The notes below the pieces were generated by a model. It did no database searches. It was not told the DNA's origin and worked only from the letters and a program-made list of their open reading frames with translations. Of a stretch of 64,000 bases of DNA, positions 49,431 through 60,328 are shown piece after piece. The translations under genes and the position numbers were made by a program. Origin of the DNA: Thalassia testudinum. Taxonomy: Eukaryota > Streptophyta > Magnoliopsida > Alismatales > Hydrocharitaceae. The number at the start of each line of letters is the position of its first letter. Position 1 is the stretch's first letter. The DNA is taken from the NCBI GenBank assembly GCA_037157565.1, contig JAZHRO010000012.1, forward strand, positions 58,519,501 through 58,583,500, in the 5' to 3' direction.

Positions 49431-50935
49431 TTGACCACGAACCTATCAGAACATCTGGCAGCCATTGGATGGACCATCTCGGATTTACGAGGAATTAGCC
49501 CCACCTATTGCACCCACAAGATCTATCTAGAAGATGGGGCTCTACCTTCCCACCAGATGCAGAGACGATTAAACCTGAATATGCAGGAGGTCGTTAAGAA
49601 GGAAATTATCAAATGGCTTGACGCTGACATCATTTACCCAATCTCCGATAGCCCTGGGTGAGCCCCACTCAAGTGGTCCCCAAGAAAGCTGGGCTCATCG
49701 TTGTCACCAATGAGCGTGGCGAATCCATCCCCACCCACACCACCACTGCTTGGCGAGTGTGCATTGACTATAGGAAGCTCAATGAGGCGACCAAGAAAGA
49801 TCATTTCCCTCTATCATTCATTGACCAGATTCTTGAGCGATTGGTAGGGCAGAAATATTTTTGCTTCCTGGATAGATACTCAGGATACAACCAAGTCGTA
49901 ATTGCTCCTGAAGATCATGAGAAGACCACATTCACTTGCCTGTATGGCACGTTTGCATTCCGTCGTATGCCATTCGGGTTATGCAATGCACCCGCTACCT
50001 TTCAGCATTGCATGCTAACCATCTTTTCAGAGATAGTGGGTGAATACCTTGAGGTCTTTATGGATGATTTCTCAGTGTTTGGGAACTCATTCGACCATTG
50101 TTTGAGCAACTTGGAGAAAATCCTGAAGCGATGTATTGAGGTCAACTTGGTTTTGAGCTGGGAAAAGAGCCATTTCATGGTTCAAGAAGGGATTGTCCTC
50201 AGTCACATCGTATCGCATAGAGGCATTGAGGTGGATCGAGCTAAGGTTGATTTGATTTCCAAACTTCCCCCACCTAGCTCGGTCTGGCAAATCTGCTCGT
50301 TCCTAGGACACGTTGGCTTCTAGAGAAGGTTCATTAAAGACTTCAAACTCTCAAAACCCTTGACCGACCTTCTGGCCAATGACACCCTATTCTACATGAC
50401 ACTTGATTGCCTCCAAGCTTACCACACCCTCAAGGAATCAGTCTCCACCGCACTTGTGTTACAACCCCCAGATTGGTCCCAGGATTTTGAAATTACATGT
50501 GATGCATTAGACTTTGCCATAGGCACAGTCCTGGGACAGAAAAGAGAAAAGAAGCCCGTGGTGATCTACTACACGAGCAAGATGTTAAATGAGGTCCAAC
50601 GGAACTATATGGTCACAGAGACAGAGCTGCTCACCGTAGTCTTTGGATTAGAAAAGTTCCGATCATACCTTCTGGGATCCCACGTGACCATTTATACGGA
50701 CCACTCAGCCATCCGACTTTTGTTGGCCAAAAAGGATGCCAAACCCAGGCTCATCAGATGGATCCTGCTCTTGCAGGAATTTGACCTGGACATTCGCGAC
50801 AAAGCCGGGTCCAAGAATGTCGTGGCCGATCACCTGTCTAGACTCCACCCAGATCACATTGGGCCCTCCTTGCTCTTGACCGACACCTTTCCTGATGAAC
50901 AACTTCTGGCTGTGCACGAAAGGAAATTACCCTAG
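49431..50935 (+). pseudogene. Element III reverse transcriptase and RNase H, broken
   Basis: The reverse transcriptase starts at 49431, with an in-frame TGA near 49660 before MSPTQVVPKK. Motifs in order: WRVCIDYRKLNEAT, YFCFLDRYSGYNQV (A motif, here with R where G is usual), RMPFGLCNAPATFQ and the catalytic FMDDFSVFG near 50058-50084 (YMDD equivalent). The region ends with FLGHVGF and a stop at about 50321. RNase H follows: [33 protein letters not shown] and [15 protein letters not shown], with the acidic residues retained. It would copy RNA into DNA in the particle. A stop at about 50933 ends this part. Confidence 0.9.
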
Positions 50936-52136
50936 TATGCCGACTTCGTCAACTATCTGGTAGTAGGACAGACCCTGCACAGCTGGTCCAGACAGCAACG
51001 GGATAAGTTCTTGGCTGAAGCCAAGCATTATTTCTGGGATGATCCCATGTTGTTTCGCCTTTGTGCTGACCAAATCATCAGGAGGTGTATTCCGGAGGAA
51101 GAAGTCCAAAGTGTGCTATCCTTTTGTCATGACCAAGCTTGTGGTGGCCACTTTTCAGGAAAGAAAACAGTTGCAACGGTTTTGTAGTTCGGGTTTTACT
51201 GGCCTTCCTTATTCAAGGATGCACACAGCTTTGCTAAGACTTGCTCTCGCTGCTAGACTTTAGGGACCATGACCAGAAAAGACATGATGCCCCTCCAGCC
51301 CATTCTGATTGTCGAGATCTTTGACGTTTGGGGCATTGATTTTATGGGCCCCTTTCCACCATCCAACGACTTTGAGTACATCTTAGTCTCAGTAAACTAT
51401 GTCTCAAAATGGAGTGAAGCCATCGCCACCTGAAGATGTGATTATAAGGCTGTCATGGACTTTGTTAAGAAAAACATCTTTTCTCAGTTTGGAATATCGA
51501 AGTCCATGATCAATGATGGTGGAAGTCACTTTATTCACGTCCAGTTCCGTGCCTTACTCAGAAAATACGGGGTTACTCACTGCATTGCCACCCCGTATCA
51601 TTCGCAAACCAATGGGCAGACTGAGGTCTCCAACAAGAAAATTAAGAATATTCTGTAGAAGACTGTGAGACTTGACAGGAAGGATTTGTCCACACGACTG
51701 GATGATGCCCTGTGGGCATACAGGACCGCTTATAAGACCCCGATAGGCTCATCACCTTATCGCCTGGTCTTTGGCAAAGCTTGCCACCTTCCAGTCGAGT
51801 TGGAACACCGGGTTACTAGGCTGTTAAGCAATGTAACATGGACTCTAAGTTAGCTGGTGCGCAGAGGAGCTCCAACTCTCCAAGCTCGAGGAAATTCGTC
51901 AGGACGCCTTTGAGAATAGTCTACTTTACAAGGAAAAGATGAAAGCCATCCACGACCGACTCATCCATAGAAAGACCTTCGAGCCCAACCAGCAAGTTTG
52001 GCTTTTTGATGCTCGACTCAAACTTTTTCCTAGGAAGCTCAGATCCAAGTGGACAGGAACATATTGGGTGGTTAAACCCTATTCCAATGGGGCGGTTGAA
52101 ATCGCAATCCGAACATTGGGCACACCTTCACGGTAA
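50936..52136 (+). pseudogene. Element III integrase, broken
   Basis: The zinc-binding N-terminus is recognisable as H...C plus HDQACGGHFSGK and CSRC (about 51010-51260), with a stop at about 51185. The catalytic core gives [24 protein letters not shown] and [14 protein letters not shown], supplying the D, D and E residues. Stops occur near 51432 and 51656. The [11 protein letters not shown] signature of Athila integrases is at about 51777-51810, with another stop at 51852. The C-terminal FEPNQQVWLFDARLKLFP and a basic tail run to 52136. It would insert the cDNA into the genome. Confidence 0.9.
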
Positions 52137-53540
52137 ACGGTCAGAGATTGAAGCATTTCCTTACCCAGGTTCCCCCAAAGGAAGTTGTCACCCTCATGAG
52201 GGTTGACACGAAGCCTCGCCCAGCTGGAGGCATTAAACTCAATGCTTCCTGGGAGGCAACCCAAAAGATTTGACTGATCAAGTACATGGCATCACTCAGG
52301 TGATTTCTTTTTAAACCCCCTTTGCATCAATTTATTTGTCAATGAAGACATTGTCCAACTTAAGCATGGGGGGGCTGGTAATTTGCATGCTCCGAGTTCA
52401 TTTTATCAGTTTGAATAAAATAAAATAAAATAAAATGAATTTAGGAAGAACTTAGGCATTAGGAACTTGTCAACAGTGGGAAATAATACAAAAAGAACCT
52501 GAACACTCAGACTTTTTAGGTCTTCAGGCTTAATCAGCCCTGGTGTCCGTTAAAATATGGATTTAGCCTCGAATCCTCCCAACCTTAATGTATTTTAATT
52601 CAGCAATAAGATAGGTTGATAAGTATATGACTTATCAACCGGCCCTATGACTCGGAGGGACTTTTAGTCTAAGCATCTGCACACATTTTTGCACTGACTC
52701 ACTTCTCAGAGATTCTAATAGAAATTGGGTAGCTAATAAACCTTCTAAAGTGGTATGATTGGCAAGTTGTCGTGGGTGACAGCCCACTGGCCGGTTGTCC
52801 AGAGCCCAGCCACGGGACTACTTTCCTCTTATTGCCTTTAGGTAAATCTAAGATCAGGGAAGCCACCTAATAGAAAAGAAAAGAAAAGAAGAAAAAAGAA
52901 CAAAATAAGCCGTACTTCACCACACGAGTATAGCTGGCAAGTGGTCGTGGATAACAGGCTATTAGCCGGTTGTCCAAAGCCCAGCTCACTAAATGCATAA
53001 AAAAAAACCCAAAAAACTTTAGGAAGAAGCGAGGAGTAGAGCAATCCGGGGAGATATACACTGGAAACACCCTTGTGTTAACTCCAAATAAAATAAAAGT
53101 AGGAAGAAAGTTACTGATCGGATAGATACACCTTCAGGCAAATACTTCCTTTTCCAGTCACCTAGGGGAGTAGAAACCCGTAGTCTGTTTGAATTACCGT
53201 TGAGTGAGTCTATCACGATCTTCACACCAAGATGATTAGCACTTAGAGGGAGTTTTGGGTGGGTTGGGTAGCTGTAAAAAGTTACCAACACACTCACAAC
53301 TCCAAAAATTCAAACAAATGAGAAAAGATGAAAATGAAAAATATATATATGTACGCCTTAAAGCGAGTATTCAGGCGATTCACATTTTGGCAGACACCCA
53401 GGCGCTATTTAGTCTCTGTAGATCAGGCTCTTAGTATATTTCCTCCTATTGACAGTTAACAAAATGTCTAAGCAATCAATTCCTAAATTCTGACTGAGAA
53501 TAATGGCTAGGATGAACCTTGCCAGGGACAAGCAAGGAAT
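52137..53540 (+). other. Element III post-pol region without env-like frame
   Basis: The first part still resembles the usual Athila tail. A polypurine-like tract (AAGCATGGGGGGGCTGG near 52362-52378, after GACATTGTCCAACTT) is a feature often found just after pol in this lineage. No env-like protein is readable. A duplicated 50-bp segment lies at 52761-52985. Confidence 0.6.
52761..52985 (+). repeat. Direct repeat of a 50-bp segment in the post-pol region
   Basis: 52761-52810 and 52936-52985 match at 42 of 50 positions, sharing CCGGTTGTCCA and AGCCCAGC. The two copies start 175 bp apart. Confidence 0.85.
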
Positions 53541-53553
53541 GAGCATGGGGGTA
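53541..53553 (+). promoter_or_regulatory. Polypurine tract of element III
   Basis: GAGCATGGGGGTA lies directly before the 3' LTR, the position where plus-strand DNA synthesis is primed. Confidence 0.75.
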
Positions 53554-55046
53554 TGATAACTCTACATTTTGTGGTGATAATTCTATCAATCGGGGTTTAT
53601 CTTAAGGGTAATATGCACAAGTAACACACCATAAACGGGTATGGGAGCATTACATGCATCGCACATTGAGATTGCTTATAAATTAATGTTAATGGCTATT
53701 TGTACAAGTTCATATTAAAACAGGCCTCAGATGAGCAATTGCACTGCATGGATGGATTCAAAACGACGAACAGAGTCCAACGGACTCAAAATTGACCAAA
53801 TTCGACATCCGGAGCTCCCACAACTGGCCCAACAAGTTCTGACCATTGATCTGATGATCAACGGCCACAAAGCTGCCATGTGGCACCATCGTCGTGCCCC
53901 TCGCCCTGCAGCGTAGCACTACTTCACCGCGCTCAGCAACTTTAAGCCATCCGATCCACCGATCAGATGTTGAGACTCCACGACCCACGCTCGCACGAAT
54001 CTCGCTCGCGTGCCTTCGCGACCCAGCATTAGATCCTAACCGTTGGATGTCCATCCAACGGTCGACGCCTCCCCGCGCCTGACTCCGCTTTTGCACAAAG
54101 TAACGCACGCAGCGCGTTGACTGACGCCTCACCTGCGAGCAAGGAGCGCAGGTTCGAGCCACGGCAAGATCCAATTCGCAGTAGGAATGCGTGCGTGTGA
54201 AATTCAACCGTCGATGCGTGAGCGAACGGTCGAGATAGAGGCTACGTGGCAGCCACAGACTCGAGCGATCGCTCACCCGCGTTCGCAGGGTGCGATCCGC
54301 AATGCCTCGACCGTTCGATCTTCGATCGGACGATGCACAGCAGGTGCACACAGATCGCGAAGAAGAAGAACAACAGGCACTCGCGTGGGACCGGTGGGTA
54401 GGGGCCTTCACTGACGTTTTGGGAGGGGTTTTAGCGACGTCCCAGACATCGCTAAACCCCTACTTAAATTAGAAACCCCTTCTTTCTATATAAACCCCCT
54501 CCAACTACCCATATAAGGGCATTCAATACATGTGCAATTCTTCTACCCCACTCCTATCTTCCCTTAGCACACTTTGTACTCGTCGGAGTTGACGAGCCAT
54601 TGACGGAGCCTCCTCCACCGCCGTGGCCGCCTCGCCTTCTCCCCTCTCTCTCTCTCCATTTACTCTAGCTTTACTTTACTTTTGTTTAAGTATTTAGTTA
54701 TTGTTGTATCTGTAAAACTCAAGTTGCATGTTAAATGATATTGTTTCTTATATAGCTAGTCTCTCGCTTTTTACCGAGTTTTTCTTATCTTGATTTGCAT
54801 GAATGCTGTGATTAAAAGACTCTAACCCTACTCTCACTTTCTCTCTTTCTTACTCTCTTTCCTCTCCCACATTTTCTCGTGCGCAAGCAAAACCCGCCAT
54901 TTCCGTGACAACTAAGCGACAGAAAAATCTGATTTCACACCTCCCTGTGTTTGACACTCCGACTCACATCCGTTTCTACATTTAAAATCGATGTTGTAAA
55001 TGCATGCTATAACGACATTCTTAAACAACCACGTCTCGACACGTCA
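53554..55046 (+). repeat. 3' LTR of element III (1,493 bp)
   Basis: Starts TGATAACTCTAC and ends CGACACGTCA. TATATAAA lies at 54487-54494. Aligns end to end with 43908-45375. Confidence 0.92.
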
Positions 55047-56440
55047 TACACCCCTTAAGGTGGAACTGGGTAACCACTTCCTATGCCATTGTGAGATTGC
55101 TTAGATCCGACAATCGGATCATCCACCCACAAAGTAAGCCTGATCGTTACTTGAGTTGGATACTCCGTATCTCAGGGCGCCGATCAATGGTGCTGTTTAT
55201 AGGAAACAATTGTCGGTTGATAACATTTCCTACTTCTCAAGGTCCTCCCATTGGCTCTCACAACTTGCAACTCCTCCCCCATTGGCCTCGAGAAAGCGTC
55301 GAATTGGGTCGAGTCGAGTCTGTCAGTGTCCAAGAGACACCCCCCGCTGACCGAGCCAAACAAGGAGAAGCAGGGAGTCCTCATTCAGCTACCAGAGGAC
55401 CATGAGCATGACCCCCTCCCTAAGCTACAGGTGAGGGAAGAGCAGTTTCGAGCTAAATTTGTTGCTCTCAGGGATGAGGAAATCTCAATCATAGAGAAGC
55501 TCCTAGAGATTAGGCAGATTTAGGAGCTCAACCTACCCCTGCAGGGGGAGACCCGTCAACCTAGCCTTGACGATGAGCAACTAAGGTGGCATCGCGCAGT
55601 AGAGGACGAAAATGCCCGTTTACGTAAATAGCTCGAGAAGCTAAAATGAGAGCTTAGTAGCCAGTGAGGGGAAGTCCCTCCTGACCCACTGAAGACTTCT
55701 TGCCCACCATCCTTAGAGGAGGTCTCGGGGGCTCAACCCCTCGCAACCGGTAGCGGGGGATCGATCCCTGAGATCATTCGCCAGGTTACAAGGGCTATGA
55801 GGGGCATACGTCCCTGGGCCTACACCACCACCTACCCCTTCACTGAGGAGGTGATGACAGCCCCCCTACCCGAGAGATTCAAGCAGCTTGTCATGGCCCC
55901 ATATAATGGGACGACGGATCCCAACAGCTTCTTTGGGAGTTACCGCTAGATGATGCTGGTGCACGGTTGCCCCGACGGAGTGCTCTGTAGAATATTCCTG
56001 TCCTATCTATCCGGCATGGCCCATGAGTGGTTCAACAAACTGCTGGCCGAACAGATCGCCTGCTTCCAGGAACTGGCCAACAAGTTCTGCCAGTACTTTG
56101 CCAGATAGCAGAGGGTCAGAGGCAACCTCGAAAGGCTATCAGAAGTTCAGTAGCGGAAGAGAGTCCTTCCGGTCATACCTAGATTGGTTTAAAGTCCAAT
56201 ACTTCAAGTGTAAGTGGCCTCATGATGCCATCGCCATCCAACACTTCAAGTCAGGACTCCTGACTCAGAGGTTTTGATATGACATCGATGACTTCCCACC
56301 TAAAGACATGGCGGAACTCTGGGACCGAGCCATGAGGTTCCCGGAGCAAGATGACTCTTTCCGCTCCTGCAACTGGCTGTAGGAGGGATCCGAGGACGAT
56401 GCTAGCCTGGCCCGAGAGAGGCAAGTCCTAGGCAAGTCAC
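55047..56440 (+). pseudogene. Tat-like retrotransposon leader and gag, broken
   Basis: Sequence resumes after element III. A possible decayed primer site (GGGCGCCGATCAATGG near 55175) precedes a gag reading that starts about 55251. A Lys/Glu-rich N-terminal part (55251-55640) has stops. The capsid region at about 55780-56400 has TRAMRGIRPWAYTTTYPFTE, VMAPYNGTTDPNSFFGSYR, MAHEWFNKLLAEQ, AIQHFKSGLLTQRF and PKDMAELWDRAMRF, which match the gag style of the Tat/Retand branch. Several stops and at least two frameshifts are present. It is probably the continuation of the LTR fragment at 43557-43907. The rest of the element is missing to the right, where another sequence is joined. Confidence 0.7.
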
Positions 56441-56829
56441 CCCCCCCCCCAAACGGGCCTCGAGGATCTTAGATTTTTATTTAACAAATTTTCTAAGTTT
56501 TATAGGGATTCAAAGAAAGAGAAGAAGGAAAAGAAGAAGAAGGACACGGAAAGTCCAACTCGTTGCTATCATTGTAACAAGAAGGGGCATATTAGACCTG
56601 AATGCCCTCTTCTAAAGAAAGAAAAGAAGAAGGAGAAGGAGAATATGTACAAGAAGAAAGCATTCCAAGCTACTTGGGATGATTCAACCTTAGAAGAGGA
56701 AGAAGAAGATCCCAAAGAGAAGAATAAAGTCGCTTGCATGGGCTTCATGGTCATCGCAAGTGATAGTGATGATGAAGATGACAACAAGGAGGTAAATTCT
56801 GAATTAGAAAATCTTCGACAACAAGGATG
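56441..56829 (+). pseudogene. Copia-type gag C-terminus with CCHC zinc knuckle (fragment)
   Basis: From about 56455 a single open frame reads EDLRFLFNKFSKFYRDSKK, a Lys-rich stretch, the zinc knuckle CYHCNKKGHIRPEC (C-X2-C-X4-H-X4-C, about 56560-56601), KKAFQATWDDS, an acidic run and KVACMGFMVIASDSDDEDD. This order (basic, zinc knuckle, ATWDDS, acidic) is that of Ty1/copia gag proteins, not of the gypsy sequence on either side. It would bind element RNA. It begins soon after a run of eleven C's and ends where an integrase frame starts, so it is a fragment trapped between two rearrangement points. Confidence 0.75.
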
Positions 56830-59800
56830 AAGATGCTCGTGTGCGAAATCTTCGACATCTGGGGGATTGACTTCATGAGCCTCTTCCCAAAATCCGATGG
56901 TTTCAAATACATTCTCCTAGGCGTGGACTACGTGTCCAAATGGATCGAAGCCATCCCACCCCGAACCAATGATCATAAGGTTGTGATTAAATTCATTCAT
57001 CAGCACATCTTCTCTCGATTCGGTATTCCGTAGGCCATCATCTCTGATGGAGGGACCCACTTCGCGAATGTTCACTTCCAGTCCTTGATGAAAAAGTACG
57101 AGGTGTCACAACGTATCTCGAACCCTTATCGCCCCCAGACTAATGGATTGGTTGAACTGTCAAATAGGAAGATCAAGAAGATCTTTCAAGTCACTGTTCG
57201 GCCTAACAGAAAAGATTGGTCTACCCGCTTTCCGAAAGCCTTGTGGGCCTATAAGACCACCCATAAGACCCAGTCAGGCATGTCTCCCTTTAAACTCGTG
57301 TATGGGAAGGCATGTCACCTCCTCGTAGAAATGGAGCATAAAGCCTACTGAGTAGTATGAAAGTGCAATCTAGATCTTGTGAAGGCTGGAATCCAACGCT
57401 GGTTGCAACTAAGCAAGATCGAGGAACTATGCAATGACGCGTACGAGAATTCATGAATCTACAAAAGTGGGTGAAAGCCTTTCATGACAAGCACATATCA
57501 TGAAAATCCTTCCATCCTAGTCAGAAAGTGCTACTCTTTGATGCTAAACTCAAGCTCTTCCCAAGCAAACTCATATTTAAATGGATTGGATCATTTCTGG
57601 TAAGACAAGTATTCGAAAATGGAGTGTTTACTGCGTGAAATTGATGTTTTAAAAGATGCGTTGCAATATAGGTTGAAATCACTCGAAAATAAATAATATT
57701 TATAACTTGAATATAAGTCCGAGGTCGAACACAGGGAACAAGTGTTGCAACTAATCTCAAAGTTCACAATATTACCATGAATATGAGCAAGTTATAATAA
57801 AAATTTCCTACAAGAATGATATATATATGAATGTCAATATCAGAGTGCAAAAAGAATGAGGTAAAATGGTGATTTAAATCACCAATTACTCATCTAATTA
57901 AGCTCACAATAATTCTCAAATAACTGAACAATAATGATCAACCAATTATTCCACATAAATGTAAGTAAGCAATAAGTGCACAGTGCACTCTATCAGAGAT
58001 ATCAGACATCGGATGCTCAAGGGTAGACGTCTTAAATGATGCCTGCTACAATGCTTTCACACTGATCTTTCTTCCTCTTCTCTTCTTCTCTTCTTTCTCT
58101 TCTTCACACACAAGGGGTTTCCCAATCCTCGCAATGGCTAAGTGTTGGGTTTCCCCTCTGAAGAGCAAACCCCCCTCTCTCTCTTTCCCTTTCTCTTCTT
58201 TCTCTCAAACCTGACTAATTGGGTAATCGGACCAGGGACCAGACCTGCCTGCGTGGTGTAGCGGGTGAGGAGTGAGTGCGAGGAGGCACGTGAGTGGGGA
58301 CCCGACCCCCGTGTGTCTTGGGCAATCAGGAGAAACACTTTTTCCTCTTATGCAGCTTCAACCGATCTTCCATTTACAATGTGGGACTAAAGTACCCGTC
58401 TTCTTCTCGTGCAGCAGCAGCAGCAACTCCCGTTCAATTAGCATCCTTGCAGTGGTCAACGCCCCCAATTGACCAGCTGGGAACGTTCCTGAGGCGAATC
58501 CGCTTCACCTGGGACGAAGACCTGGAGCAGATGTCTGAAGAACTTGCTTCGAGCTTGCTCGAAGTAGCTTCAGTAATGGCGCGACATCCTACGTACCTGA
58601 AATCACAAATAAGGCCTCTCGGCCACGTCAGAGCATTTCAGAACCTTCACCGTGGAACGACGAATGTGGTGGCATGCGTGGAAGGGCGAGAGAGTGAGTG
58701 TAGAGGTCTGACGACCTCAGGAAGGTGGTGCAAGGTGTCGGGTGAGGTGATAGAGAGAGCTAAACCTCAAATTTCTTTGGGGCTTTTACTCAGTGAGGCG
58801 AGGCGATGCTCGCAGATGCGGTGGCCTGGAGTTTGGCGGTCTGTGGCAGCGGGAACACCTCATTAGAGGTACGTCAGCGAGATGGAAGACGGAGTCAGAG
58901 TAGGCGAGTGCGTGGTCGAAGCGGAGTTGTAGCAGCACGGTGGTGATGCGTAGATGGAGTAGAGTCGATAAGGCTAGCTAATGGACGACGAGGGGCAGAG
59001 GAGGTGCCGGGTCTGGTATGGCCAGTGCCAGAGGAGATAAATGCTCCGGTGAGAGGGAACGACGACGACAGAGGGTTAGGAAGTACCTCGCTGGTATGGC
59101 GAGGTGCGGAAAGACGAAGGGAGTTGGAACCGACCGCCTATGGTATGTGGCGGTGAGTGAAGAGGCTGGAGGTAGGAGGGTTGCCTGAGTCAAGCTTGGA
59201 GTGAGTTGGAGGTAGGAAAAGAAGAGGGATTTTGGCTCAAAAGCTTGCTAAGGAGGTGAGGAAGGGCTTGGGTAGCTTTTCTAGGCAGAAGGACGAGTCT
59301 CCAAGCTTGGGAACAAGCTTAAAGAGCTCAGATTTTTCGATATAGGTTAGGGATTTTCAAGCATTTGCACGAGCTTTTGGATAAGAATCAGAGGTCGAGA
59401 TGCGATCCAAAATGAAGAGGATCTCCTCAAGAATCTCCCTTCCAAATTTGAAAGAGATTGACCAATAAATCAGGAGGGAATCCTTGATTGAAGCACGGTC
59501 ACTTTGGGTTCACACCTGCCATGGCAGCAGGGACCTAACTGCAAAGAATAAAGATAAACATAGGGGGCATTTTGCAAACTTTTCAAAACCTTAGGGGCTA
59601 TAAGAGAGAAAACAAGTCTGAGAGGACCAAAATGCAAACTAGGCCGAGATAGACTCTGCTTGGACCCAAATTTTGGTACAAACCCAATTTGGACCCAAGG
59701 AATCTAATGGTGAAGTTGAATTTTGGTTTTGACCAAGTTTGACTGAAAAATTTGTGCAGAAACTCAAATTAGGGCAACTGTCCATCTGAGACCTTGTTTT

Positions 59801-60328
59801 AGGTCAAAATGGGTTTCGGTGGTCAAATCAAAGGTACCGAACCTTATAGAATATTTTTCTATGATTTTTAGAAGGTTTAGGTGATTAAGCAGGTCTATTT
59901 TTAGGGTTTCAGATGTCCATTAATTCTCGAGATACATGAAAATCCATTTCTGTCTGTATGGACTCTTTTATTGGACATTAATGACCATTTGACATTTAAT
60001 TAACCCCTGAAATTCCCCGTGGTTATTCTGTATTTGTGAAATGCAGTTAAAATTGCAGAAATAATCCTTGTTTCTTATGTTCTTCTAAAAATAAGACATT
60101 ATGCTTATATGACCCTCTGATGGTTATGTAGGAGCTTTTATCAACTTTATCAGACCAACTTGAGATAGTTATGGCTAATGATGGTGTTCCCATCATGGAG
60201 CTATCAAAATCAGTGAACTTAGCCTTGATTCTGAACCTTTTGTCGTGAATGGTCAGAGACTCAAATCATTCATCGAACTTACTAACTCAAACCTGGCTGC
60301 AGTATCTTTTGATCTCCATTCTCCTTGA
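56830..60328 (+). pseudogene. Athila-type integrase fragment, split by a solo LTR
   Basis: Begins inside the integrase core with [20 protein letters not shown]. It then has [27 protein letters not shown] and the [14 protein letters not shown] signature, so D, D and E are present. Stops follow near 57031, 57349 and 57452. The C-terminal part, SQKVLLFDAKLKLFPSKL (to about 57619), is interrupted at ENG by the insertion at 57625-60195. Reading resumes in the same frame at 60201 (AIKISEL...VNGQRLKSFIEL) and stops with TGA at 60326-60328. The N-terminal zinc domain and all upstream pol are missing. Its insertion role is lost. Confidence 0.85.
57625..60195 (-). repeat. Solo LTR of family A inside the integrase relic (2,571 bp)
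   Basis: Plus-strand ends TGTTTACTGCG and TTCCCATCA, flanked by the perfect duplication TGGAG (57620-57624 and 60196-60200). Colinear with the split LTR at 38225-43556. It carries a short pyrimidine-rich patch (58062-58115) and AGACGTCTTAAA at 58025-58036. No internal retrotransposon sequence is present. Confidence 0.93.

Larger units (their letters stand above)
43908..55046 (+). mobile_element. Athila-like Ty3/gypsy retrotransposon III, structurally complete, dead
   Basis: Two LTRs (43908-45375 and 53554-55046), a primer-binding site, leader, gag, protease, reverse transcriptase, RNase H, integrase, a post-pol region and a polypurine tract lie in the expected order over 11,139 bp. Flanking 5-mers are TACAT (43903-43907) and TACAC (55047-55051), 4 of 5, fitting an aged target duplication. 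LTR samples differ by roughly 8-14% by eye, mostly transitions, so the insertion is old. Stops and frameshifts interrupt every gene. There is no env-like frame between integrase and the 3' LTR. Confidence 0.93.

Noticed and set aside
53758..54411. 217-codon minus frame
   Set aside because: It lies wholly within the 3' LTR of element III, antisense. The 5' LTR counterpart is broken and there is no protein family signature.
58294..58866. 190-codon plus frame
   Set aside because: Inside the solo LTR 57625-60195, antisense to its orientation and not conserved in the relative at 38225-43556.
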